From Streptomyces sp. NBC_00285 (GTDB lineage: Bacteria > Actinomycetota > Actinomycetes > Streptomycetales > Streptomycetaceae), in the NCBI RefSeq assembly GCF_036174265.1, contig NZ_CP108055.1, forward strand, positions 3,224,001-3,288,000: a stretch of 64,000 bases of DNA, read 5' to 3'. The notes beneath the pieces were generated by a model, which was not told where the DNA came from, ran no database searches, and saw only the letters and a program-made list of their open reading frames with translations. Made by a program: the position numbers and the translations under genes. Positions 25,343 to 33,415 of the stretch are shown piece by piece. Position 1 is the first letter of the stretch, and every line of letters starts with the position of its first letter.

Positions 25343-25965
25343 CCCGCCGGGCGGTCGTCCTCTCCCTCCTGACGGGCCTGTTCCTCGCCGCCATGAGCCC
25401 CGCGCACGCCGCCGGCTACCGCTACTGGTCCTTCTGGGACCGCACGGGCACGACCTGGACGTACGCCACGCAGGGCCCGTCGACGGCGGTCCCCTCGGAC
25501 GGTGACGTCCAGGGGTTCCGCTTCGCGGTGAGCAAGGACTCGGCGAGCGCGGTCACACCCCGCGGGACGGCGTCGTTCGGGACGATCTGCGCGAACACAC
25601 CGGCGCTGGACGGCCATAAGCGGCTGGCCCTGGTCCTCGACTTCGGTACGCCGGCGGACGCCCCGCCCGGAGAAGTGCCGCCGTCGCGCCGCACCGAGTG
25701 TGCGTCGGTCCCCAGGGACGCCACCACCGCGGAGGCTCTGGCCGCGGTGGCGAAGCCCCTGCGGTACGGCAGCAACGCCCTGCTCTGCGCGATCGCGGGA
25801 TACCCGGAGGCGGGGTGCGGGGAGCAGGTGGCGCAGGAGGAGGCGGGTTCGGGGAAGAGCAGGCCGGACGGGGGTCCGTCGGTGGGTCTGCTGGCGGGGT
25901 CGGCGGCGATCGTCGCGCTGGGAGCGGCAGCGGTGTGGCAGGCGCGGCGGCGTCGACGTGGGTAG
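25339..25965 (+). CDS. surface-anchored partner protein of the B12-riboswitch operon
   Basis: 208-residue protein with an N-terminal signal peptide (~24 residues, ending AHAAG), a compact domain starting YRYWSFWDRTGTTWTYATQG, and a C-terminal membrane helix (VGLLAGSAAIVALGAAAVW) followed by RRRRRG. The domain is a short alpha/beta module with about four cysteines (ICANTPAL, RTECASVP, LLCAIAG, EAGCGEQV). Similar proteins accompany this operon type in other streptomycetes, as far as I recall, without assigned function. It starts by GTGA overlap with the barrel gene and ends eight bases inside EcfT. It may form the beta-domain-like second half of the binding protein; that is speculation. Confidence 0.8.
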   Translation: MTRRAVVLSLLTGLFLAAMSPAHAAGYRYWSFWDRTGTTWTYATQGPSTAVPSDGDVQGFRFAVSKDSASAVTPRGTASFGTICANTPALDGHKRLALVLDFGTPADAPPGEVPPSRRTECASVPRDATTAEALAAVAKPLRYGSNALLCAIAGYPEAGCGEQVAQEEAGSGKSRPDGGPSVGLLAGSAAIVALGAAAVWQARRRRRG

Positions 25966-27103
25966 TACCGGGCAGTCGTACGCTCCGGGCGGCTCACGGT
26001 TCGCGGAGAGCGGCGGCCCCGTCCGAACGACGGCGGGGGCACCCGTACACCCCGGCGCCTGGTGGCTGTGGTCGCTGAGCCTCGGTGTCGCGGCCACCCG
26101 TACCACCAACCCCCTCCTGCTGACCCTCCTGATCGTCGTCTCCGCCTATGTGGTGGCGACCTGCCGCCGACCGACCCCCTGGTCCCGCTCCTACTCCGCC
26201 TTCGTCAGGCTCGCCCTCGCCGTCCTCCTCATCCGTCTCGTCTTCACGATCACCCTCGGCTCCCCGGTCCCCGGCACCCATGTGCTGGTCACGCTCCCCG
26301 AACTCCCGCTCCCCGACTGGGCCCAGGGCATCCGCCTCGGTGGCAGGGTCACCGCGGAAGCCCTCGTGTTCGCCCTCTACGACGGCCTGAAGCTGGCCAC
26401 CCTCCTCATCTGCGTGGGCGCGGCGAACGCCCTCGCCAACCCCCACCGCCTCCTCAAGTCCCTCCCCGGCGCCCTCTACGAACTCGGCGTCGCGGTGGTG
26501 GTGGCGCTCACCTTCGCCCCCCATCTCATCGCCGACGTCCAGCGCCTGCGCGCCGCCCGCCGTCTCCGCGGCCGCCCCGACTCCGGTGTCCGAGGCCTCC
26601 TCCAGGTCGGACTCCCGGTCCTGGAGGGCGCGTTGGAGCGCTCGGTCGCCCTCGCCGCGGCCATGGACGCCCGCGGCTACGGCCGTACGGCACACGTCCC
26701 GCCCCGAGTGCGCCGTACGACGACCGCCCTCACCGTGGGCGGCCTGCTCGGTGTCTGCGCGGGAACCTACGGCCTCCTCACCGCCGAGGGCGGCACGTAC
26801 GGCATCCCCGTCCTCGTCGCCGGTCTGGCCGCCGCACTCGCGGGGCTGCGGCTGGGCGGTCGCCGCACTCCGCGCACCCGTTACCGTCCGGACCGCTGGA
26901 ACTCCCGCTCCCTGCTGGTCGCCGGCTCCGGCGCGGCCGTGGCGGCGGCGATGTTCCTCGCGGGTGCCGGCGATCCGGCGGCCCTGCACCCCGGCGTACT
27001 CCCCCTGGTCGCCCCGGTCCTCCCCGTCCGGCCCGCCGCGGCCGTCCTGGTCGGTCTGCTGCCGGCCTTCCTCGCCCCCGCCGCCAAGGAGCCGTCGTCG
27101 TGA
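25958..27103 (+). CDS. ecfT: ECF transporter transmembrane coupling protein EcfT
   Basis: 381-residue membrane protein linking the ATPases of an energy-coupling-factor importer to its substrate-binding component. There are about four N-terminal helices (residues ~35-165), then the cytoplasmic coupling helices containing LIADVQRLRAARRLRGR and the AMDARGYGR signature (Ala-Arg-Gly motif). Unlike compact EcfT proteins, three or four additional C-terminal helices follow (about 250-375). The GTG at 25958 overlaps the previous gene by eight bases; its stop overlaps the ATPase start (GTGA). Confidence 0.9.
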   Translation: MGSTGQSYAPGGSRFAESGGPVRTTAGAPVHPGAWWLWSLSLGVAATRTTNPLLLTLLIVVSAYVVATCRRPTPWSRSYSAFVRLALAVLLIRLVFTITLGSPVPGTHVLVTLPELPLPDWAQGIRLGGRVTAEALVFALYDGLKLATLLICVGAANALANPHRLLKSLPGALYELGVAVVVALTFAPHLIADVQRLRAARRLRGRPDSGVRGLLQVGLPVLEGALERSVALAAAMDARGYGRTAHVPPRVRRTTTALTVGGLLGVCAGTYGLLTAEGGTYGIPVLVAGLAAALAGLRLGGRRTPRTRYRPDRWNSRSLLVAGSGAAVAAAMFLAGAGDPAALHPGVLPLVAPVLPVRPAAAVLVGLLPAFLAPAAKEPSS

Positions 27104-28815
27104 TCCGCTTCGAGGATGTCTCCGTGACGTACGACGGTGCGGCCCAACCAGCGGTGCGGGGCGTCGGCTTCGAGGTGCCGGAAGGTGAACTGGTGCTGCT
27201 CGTGGGCCCGTCGGGGGTCGGCAAGTCCACGATCCTCGGCGCGGTGAGCGGCCTCGTCCCGCACTTCACCGGCGGCACCCTGCGCGGCCGGGTCACGGTG
27301 GCCGGCCGCGACACCCGTACGCACAAGCCCCGCGAACTGGCCGACGTGGTGGGCACGGTGGGCCAGGACCCCCTGTCCCACTTCGTGACGGACACGGTGG
27401 AGGACGAACTCGCCTACGGCATGGAGTCGTTGGGTCTGCCGCCGACGGTGATGCGCCGCCGGGTCGAGGAGACCCTTGACCTGCTGGGCCTGGTCCCGCT
27501 CCGGGACCGCCCCCTGGCCACCCTCTCCGGCGGCCAGCAACAACGCGTGGCGATCGGCTCGGTCCTCACCCCGCACCCCCGGGTCCTGGTTCTCGACGAA
27601 CCGACGTCGGCCCTGGACCCCGCGGCGGCCGAGGAGGTCCTGGCGGTCCTCCAACGCCTGGTGCACGACCTGGGCACGACGGTCCTGATGGCCGAGCACC
27701 GCCTGGAGCGCGTGATCCAGTACGCCGACCAGGTGGCCCTCCTCCCGGCCCCCGGGGAACCTCCCCTGCTCGGCACCCCGGCCGAGATGATGGCCGTGTC
27801 CCCGGTGTACCCGCCGGTGGTGGCGCTGGGCCGGCTGGCGGGCTGGACCCCGCTGCCGTTGACGGTCCGGGACGCGCGGCGGCGGGCGGGGGAACTGCGG
27901 GAGCGGCTGTCCGGGCACGCACCTATGGACAGCGCACCCGCACCCGACAACGAAAGTTGCGCGGGCGGTGCGGGTGGTTCAGGTGGTGCGGGTGGGAGCC
28001 ACAACAAGACGCTCCGACGGCCGACGTTCCGAAAGCGATCCGCCTCACCCGCACCCACCACCTCCCCCCTGGCCGCGGTCCACGACCTCTCCGTCCGCCG
28101 CGCCCGCGTCCAGGCCCTGAACCGCATCGACCTCACCATCTCCTCCGGCGAGACCATCGCCCTCATGGGACGCAACGGCGCCGGAAAGTCCACTCTCCTC
28201 AACACCCTGGTGGGTCTCGTCGAACCCTCCGCCGGATCGGTCAGGGTCGGTGGAGCGGACCCCCACCGCGCCACCCCCCGCGACCTCGTCCGCCGCGTGG
28301 GCCTCGTCCCCCAGGAGCCCCGGGACCTCCTCTATGCCGACACGGTCGCCGCCGAATGCCGGGCCGCCGACACCGACGCCGACGCGCCGACCGGCTCCTG
28401 CCGCGCCCTGGTCGACACCCTGCTCCCCGGCGTGAGCGACGACACCCACCCCCGGGACCTCTCCGAAGGGCAGCGGCTCGCCCTCGCCCTCGCGGTGGTC
28501 CTGACCGCCCGCCCACCCCTCCTGCTCCTCGACGAACCGACGCGGGGCCTGGACTACTCGGCGAAGGCCCGCCTGGTCGGCCTGCTGAGGGAACTCGCCG
28601 CCACCGGCCACGCGATCGTCCTGGCCACCCACGACGTGGAACTGGCCGCCGAGCTCGCCCACCGGGTGATCCTGCTGGCCGAGGGAGAGGTGATCGCCGA
28701 CGGTCCGGCGGCAGAGGTGATCACGTCCTCCCCCTCCTTCGCCCCTCAGGTCAGCAAGATCCTGGCCCCGCAGCGGTGGCTCACGGTCGCCCAGGTGAGG
28801 GAGGCCCTGGCATGA
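27100..28815 (+). CDS. ecfA: ECF transporter ATPase, two fused ABC domains (EcfA-A')
   Basis: 571-residue protein combining both ATPases of an ECF importer. Domain 1: Walker A GPSGVGKST (residues 36-44), signature LSGGQQQR, Walker B VLVLDEPTSALD. Domain 2: Walker A GRNGAGKST (357-365), a variant signature LSEGQRLAL, Walker B LLLLDEPTRGLD. A ~70-residue Gly/Ala/Pro-rich linker joins them. The GTG start overlaps the EcfT stop by four bases and the end overlaps the S-component start by four (ATGA). The degenerate second signature suggests unequal ATP sites, as is common in heterodimeric EcfAA'. Confidence 0.93.
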   Translation: MIRFEDVSVTYDGAAQPAVRGVGFEVPEGELVLLVGPSGVGKSTILGAVSGLVPHFTGGTLRGRVTVAGRDTRTHKPRELADVVGTVGQDPLSHFVTDTVEDELAYGMESLGLPPTVMRRRVEETLDLLGLVPLRDRPLATLSGGQQQRVAIGSVLTPHPRVLVLDEPTSALDPAAAEEVLAVLQRLVHDLGTTVLMAEHRLERVIQYADQVALLPAPGEPPLLGTPAEMMAVSPVYPPVVALGRLAGWTPLPLTVRDARRRAGELRERLSGHAPMDSAPAPDNESCAGGAGGSGGAGGSHNKTLRRPTFRKRSASPAPTTSPLAAVHDLSVRRARVQALNRIDLTISSGETIALMGRNGAGKSTLLNTLVGLVEPSAGSVRVGGADPHRATPRDLVRRVGLVPQEPRDLLYADTVAAECRAADTDADAPTGSCRALVDTLLPGVSDDTHPRDLSEGQRLALALAVVLTARPPLLLLDEPTRGLDYSAKARLVGLLRELAATGHAIVLATHDVELAAELAHRVILLAEGEVIADGPAAEVITSSPSFAPQVSKILAPQRWLTVAQVREALA

Positions 28816-29675
28816 CCCGCCGCCCTGACATGACCCGCCCCTCTCCCACGCCCGTCTCCCCCGCCACGACCCGGGCCGTCCGTCTCGGCCCCCGTTCCCT
28901 CGTCACCCTCGCCCTGGTCAGCGCCGTGGGGGTCGTGGCCTTCGGCTGGCCCTTCCTGGCCCCGCCCACATCCCAGGTGGGCACCCACACCCAGGACGCC
29001 CCGTGGCTCTTCGCGGGCCTGCTCGTCCTCCTCGTCGCGGTTCTCGCCGCGGCGATCGCGGAGTCGGGGCTGGGGCCCAAGGCCGTGGCGATGCTCGGGG
29101 TGCTCGCGGCGACCGGCGCCGCGCTCCGGCCGATCGGCGCCGGTACCGCCGGGATCGAGCCGATGTTCTTCCTCATGGTGCTCAGCGGCCGGGTCCTGGG
29201 CCCCGGCTTCGGCTTCGCGCTCGGCAACGTCACGATGTTCGCGTCGGCCCTGCTCACGGGCGGGGTCGGCCCGTGGATGCCGTTCCAGATGCTGGCGATG
29301 GGCTGGTTCACGATGGGCGCGGGCCTGCTCCCCGGCCCCGTCCGGATCCGGGGCCGCGCCGAGGTCCACCTCCTCGCGGCCTACGGCTTCCTCGCCGCCT
29401 TCGCCTACGGCACCGCCATGAACATGGCCGGCTGGCCCTTCATGGGCGCCCTCGCCTCGAACATCGCCTTCGACCCGGACGCCGGCGTCCCCGCGAACCT
29501 GGCCCGCTTCGTCACCTACTGCCTGGCCACGTCCCTCGGCTGGGACCTCGGCCGGGCCCTGGTCACCGTCGTCCTGACGCTCACCCTCGGCCCGGTCCTC
29601 CTCAGGGCCCTGCGCCGGGCCACCCGCCGCGCGGCCTTCGAGGCCCCGGTCACATTCGAGGCGCCCGAGCGGTGA
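28812..29675 (+). CDS. ECF transporter substrate-binding (S) component, probably for cobalamin
   Basis: 287-residue membrane protein with about six helices between residues 28 and 265. Segments such as GIEPMFFLMVLSGRVLGPGF, GNVTMFASALLTGGVGPW and AYGTAMNMAGWPF correspond to the substrate-lining helices of actinobacterial S components predicted for cobalamin (CbrT-like). Position as last gene of the riboswitch-controlled operon supports a corrinoid substrate; another vitamin or precursor is possible. ATG at 28812 overlaps the ATPase stop. The C-terminus is basic and cytoplasmic. Confidence 0.85.
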   Translation: MTRRPDMTRPSPTPVSPATTRAVRLGPRSLVTLALVSAVGVVAFGWPFLAPPTSQVGTHTQDAPWLFAGLLVLLVAVLAAAIAESGLGPKAVAMLGVLAATGAALRPIGAGTAGIEPMFFLMVLSGRVLGPGFGFALGNVTMFASALLTGGVGPWMPFQMLAMGWFTMGAGLLPGPVRIRGRAEVHLLAAYGFLAAFAYGTAMNMAGWPFMGALASNIAFDPDAGVPANLARFVTYCLATSLGWDLGRALVTVVLTLTLGPVLLRALRRATRRAAFEAPVTFEAPER

Positions 29676-29872
29676 AGCGCCCCACATGACCCACCTCACC
29701 TACTAACGGGAACAGTAGGAACATTTCAGACATAACACCCTGTCCGCACCCCCTCTGACCTGCGCTTTGAGAGCCGGGTCACACAGGTGACCTTTCCCGG
29801 CGATTCGACCACAACTAGTAAAAGGGGTCATTGCGGACGCCCTCCGAGCCTGTTTCTCTGGATCACGTCGCA

Positions 29873-29904
29873 CGGCGCCGACAAGCCCACGGGCCTCGGC
29901 GCCG
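29873..29904 (+). other. strong stem-loop in the leader of the lytic transglycosylase gene
   Basis: CGGCGCCGA (29873-29881) pairs perfectly with TCGGCGCCG (29896-29904), with an inner GCCC/GGGC stem. It lies 56 bases before the start codon. Upstream there are two smaller inverted repeats (CCTACT/AGTAGG at 29699-29719, GGTCAC/GTGACC at 29777-29792). The leader is clearly structured; I could not match it to a known riboswitch. Confidence 0.5.
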
Positions 29905-29960
29905 ACGCATGTCCCCCGGGTCTGCGAGCGGCACCCCCGTCCCCGAAGAAAAGGTTCTCC

Positions 29961-30380
29961 GTGTCCGTCTCCCGTATCGCCCGCCGCATCGCTTCTCCGA
30001 AGAAGGCCATCACCACCGTCGCGATGGCCGCCGCCACCGCCGGTCTGGTACTGACCGCGGCGCCGGCCCAGGCGGCGACCACCAACTCGTCCGCCCAGGC
30101 CAAGGCCATCGCGCACAAGATGATCCCGAACGCCGCGCAGTACAACGCGTTCAGCAAGATCGTCGAGCACGAGAGCGGCTGGGACGTCGACGCCACGAAC
30201 TCCTCCTCCGGCGCCTACGGCCTGGTCCAGGCCCTGCCCGGCTCCAAGATGGCCTCCGCCGGCTCCGACTGGAAGACCAACGCCGAGACCCAGATCGAGT
30301 GGGGCCTCGACTACATGAACTCCCGCTACGGCAGCCCGACCGCCGCCTGGGCCTTCTGGCAGGCCAACGGCTGGTACTGA
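29961..30380 (+). CDS. secreted lytic transglycosylase-like cell-wall enzyme
   Basis: 139-residue secreted protein. The signal peptide (~38 residues) has an Arg/Lys-rich start (SRIARRIASPKKA) and ends PAQAAT. The mature part (~95 residues) is a small lysozyme-like domain: FSKIVEHESGWDVDATNSSS with the catalytic Glu, GAYGLVQALPGSKM, and WGLDYMNSRYGSPTAAWAFW. This is the actinobacterial transglycosylase-like type that trims peptidoglycan. GTG at 29961 follows AAAGG by seven bases. The long structured leader suggests post-transcriptional control. Confidence 0.88.
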   Translation: MSVSRIARRIASPKKAITTVAMAAATAGLVLTAAPAQAATTNSSAQAKAIAHKMIPNAAQYNAFSKIVEHESGWDVDATNSSSGAYGLVQALPGSKMASAGSDWKTNAETQIEWGLDYMNSRYGSPTAAWAFWQANGWY

Positions 30381-30393
30381 GCCGCCGCGCGGA

Positions 30394-31644
30394 TCACCGC
30401 CGTACGCCGTCGAAGAACCGCACCACCTGCGGGGCCGAGACCACTGCCGAACCGAAGTGGTCCACGGCCCCCTGATCGACCACCCGCACCCTCGTTCCCT
30501 GACCGGCGAGGGTGCGGGCGCATGCGCGGGTGTTGCCGATGGGCACGTCGGTGTCGTCGTCACCGGCGTACAGCCGCACCGGCACGTCCGGCTTCCAGGC
30601 ACAGGTGTGGTCGGCGGCGCGCATCGCGTCCAGCACGGCACCGGACGGGTGCCGCAGACGCTCGTACATGGCGGGCGTGAGCAGCTGCCTCACCGAGGGC
30701 GCGAGTCCCCTGATGACGTCCTCCTGTTCGTGGCTCCCGTCGAGAAGGCTCTCCACACGGCTCGCGTACGGCGTTCGGAAGGCGTCGGACGGGTCCTCGT
30801 AGAGGGGATGCAGGCGGTTCTGTGCGACCAGCCAGTACGCGATGTAGAGCACCCCGCTGACGTCGTTGACGCGGCCGTCGAACAGTGCGGGCATCTCCTG
30901 GCCCGCCAGGTCGTACGGCCCGCTGACCGGTGCCAGCGCTTTCAGCCGGAAATGCGGGTCGGCGCCCTGCTGCAGCGCCTTTCCGAGCGCCATCGCGACC
31001 TGTCCGCCCTGGGAGAAGCCCGTCGCATACACGTCCCCGGTGAGCGGTCGGCCGAGCCGGTCGGCGGCCGTACGGGCGGCGCGCAGCATGTCGACGGAGG
31101 CGGTCACGGACGAGGCGGTGTCCATGTACGGATGCGGGCCCGGGCCGCTACCGAGGCCTAGGTAGTCGGGGGCGGCCACGGCACGTCCCGCGCTCGCGTT
31201 CAGATACGACGGCACCCGCCCGAAGTCCTCGCTCGCCGAGGGCGCGTAGTCGCGGTCGACCATCGTGCCGTGGGTGTCGGAGACCAGGCCGAGGCGGTGG
31301 GCGCCGCCCTTGGGCAGCGTCAGCAGCCCTGTCGCGATGGTGTCCGCGCCGTACGGGTCGACGGTCCGGTAGGTCAGCCGGTACGCCCGCACGCCGTACC
31401 GCACCGAGTCGGCGGCGACGTCCTGTCCGCCCAGGAACGCCCGGACCGCCCCCGCGTCCCGGTCGGCGACCGGGGTGACGGAGATGAGGTCACCGCGGAG
31501 CGTGCGGTGCGGCTGCTCGCCGGCGGCTGTGGCCACCGGGGCCGCGGCGAGCCCGGCGAGCAGCAGGGCCGCCGCTGCGGCGAGTCCCCTCCGCGTCCGG
31601 CGGTTCACCCTAGTTTCATGGGATGTGCGCGTCTCATCACTCAT
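30394..31644 (-). CDS. secreted alpha/beta-hydrolase, secretory-lipase type
   Basis: 416-residue exported hydrolase. The N-terminus is charged (SDETRTSHETRVNRRTRRG), followed by a hydrophobic core and ATAAG cleavage site near residue 45. The hydrolase domain has the nucleophile elbow GFSQGG, an upstream PDYLGLGSGPGPHPY segment typical of LIP-family lipases, and late acidic and His residues in YAGDDDTDVP and VDHFGSAV. It probably hydrolyses esters outside the cell. The ATG at 31644 sits seven bases behind a TAGCGT, so a leaderless transcript is likely. Confidence 0.87.
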   Translation of the reverse strand: MSDETRTSHETRVNRRTRRGLAAAAALLLAGLAAAPVATAAGEQPHRTLRGDLISVTPVADRDAGAVRAFLGGQDVAADSVRYGVRAYRLTYRTVDPYGADTIATGLLTLPKGGAHRLGLVSDTHGTMVDRDYAPSASEDFGRVPSYLNASAGRAVAAPDYLGLGSGPGPHPYMDTASSVTASVDMLRAARTAADRLGRPLTGDVYATGFSQGGQVAMALGKALQQGADPHFRLKALAPVSGPYDLAGQEMPALFDGRVNDVSGVLYIAYWLVAQNRLHPLYEDPSDAFRTPYASRVESLLDGSHEQEDVIRGLAPSVRQLLTPAMYERLRHPSGAVLDAMRAADHTCAWKPDVPVRLYAGDDDTDVPIGNTRACARTLAGQGTRVRVVDQGAVDHFGSAVVSAPQVVRFFDGVRR

Positions 31645-31657
31645 GTCCTCGACGCTA
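31645..31657 (-). promoter_or_regulatory. -10 box of a leaderless transcript
   Basis: Minus strand TAGCGT (31657-31652), seven bases, then the ATG at 31644. No ribosome site. Confidence 0.5.
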
Positions 31658-31747
31658 CGGACGCGCGTCTCACCCCGGCATCCGAGAGCCCCCCGCATCC
31701 GTGGTGGACTTGAGTGCACCCTGCCCATGCGGCTGTCCGGAGACTCG

Positions 31748-32461
31748 ATGAGCGAACAGAGCAGCACCGACGCGAAGGCGACCGGCGCGAAGGCAGCCGA
31801 CGACCCCGAGGCGCGTGGACTGCGCCTGGTGGTCGTGCTGTTGGGGCTGACGGTGGTCAGCGGGCTGATCGACGCGGTCAGCTATCTGGGCCTGGAACAC
31901 GTCTTCACCGCCAACATGACCGGCAACGTGGTCGTGCTCGGCTTCGCCGCGGCCGGCGCGCCCGGCTTCTCGGTGGCGCACACGCTCACCTCGCTGGCGT
32001 GCTTCGTGGTGGGCGCTGTCGTGGGCGGCCGGGTCGCCGTACGGCTCGGCGGCGGCTCCCGCCGGACCTGGGCCCGGCTCACGCTCGCCGCCGAGGCGGT
32101 ACTCCTGGGTGTCTCGGCCGTGGCCGCGTTCGCCGCGCCCGGCGCCACGGCCACCGTCTACACCCTCATCGCGGTCACCGCCTTCGCCATGGGCCTGCGC
32201 AACGCCACGGTCCGCAGGCTCGGTGTCCCTGACCTGACGACGACCGTGCTGACCATGACGCTGACCGGCCTCGCAGCGGATTCCCGTGCGGGCGGCGGAC
32301 CGGGCACCCGTTCTCCCCGCCGCACGGCGTCCGTGATCGCGATGGTCGCCGGGGCCGCGCTGGGCGCGTGGCTGGTGCTCCACCACGGTCTGGGGATTCC
32401 GCTGGCGATCGCGGCGGGGCTGGTGGCAGTGCTGGCGGTGACCGCCTCGGGGCGCGAGTAA
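31748..32461 (+). CDS. YoaK-like (DUF1275) membrane protein
   Basis: 237-residue membrane protein with six hydrophobic segments. The family hallmark is VSGLIDAVSYLGLEHVFTAN followed by MTGNVV near residues 54-62, with GLRNATVRRLGVPDLTTTVLT later. DUF1275/YoaK proteins are widespread and have no established function. The ATG at 31748 follows CGGAGA; an in-frame ATG seven codons earlier is possible. It is divergent from the lipase gene, sharing a ~100-base promoter region. Confidence 0.87.
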   Translation: MSEQSSTDAKATGAKAADDPEARGLRLVVVLLGLTVVSGLIDAVSYLGLEHVFTANMTGNVVVLGFAAAGAPGFSVAHTLTSLACFVVGAVVGGRVAVRLGGGSRRTWARLTLAAEAVLLGVSAVAAFAAPGATATVYTLIAVTAFAMGLRNATVRRLGVPDLTTTVLTMTLTGLAADSRAGGGPGTRSPRRTASVIAMVAGAALGAWLVLHHGLGIPLAIAAGLVAVLAVTASGRE

Positions 32462-32478
32462 CCCCCGCTTTTTGCGAC

Positions 32479-33345
<867 letters not shown>

Positions 33346-33415
33346 TCACCACGGCGGGCCGGAGGCAACCAGGCAGAAGTACAGGCGGAAGTAGAGAGCA
33401 CTTGGTCTAATTGTC

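Noticed and set aside
29700..29960. c-di-AMP (ydaO) riboswitch upstream of the lytic transglycosylase
   Set aside because: Expected from gene type, but I could not see its conserved segments; only generic stem-loops are present, so I list a structured leader instead.
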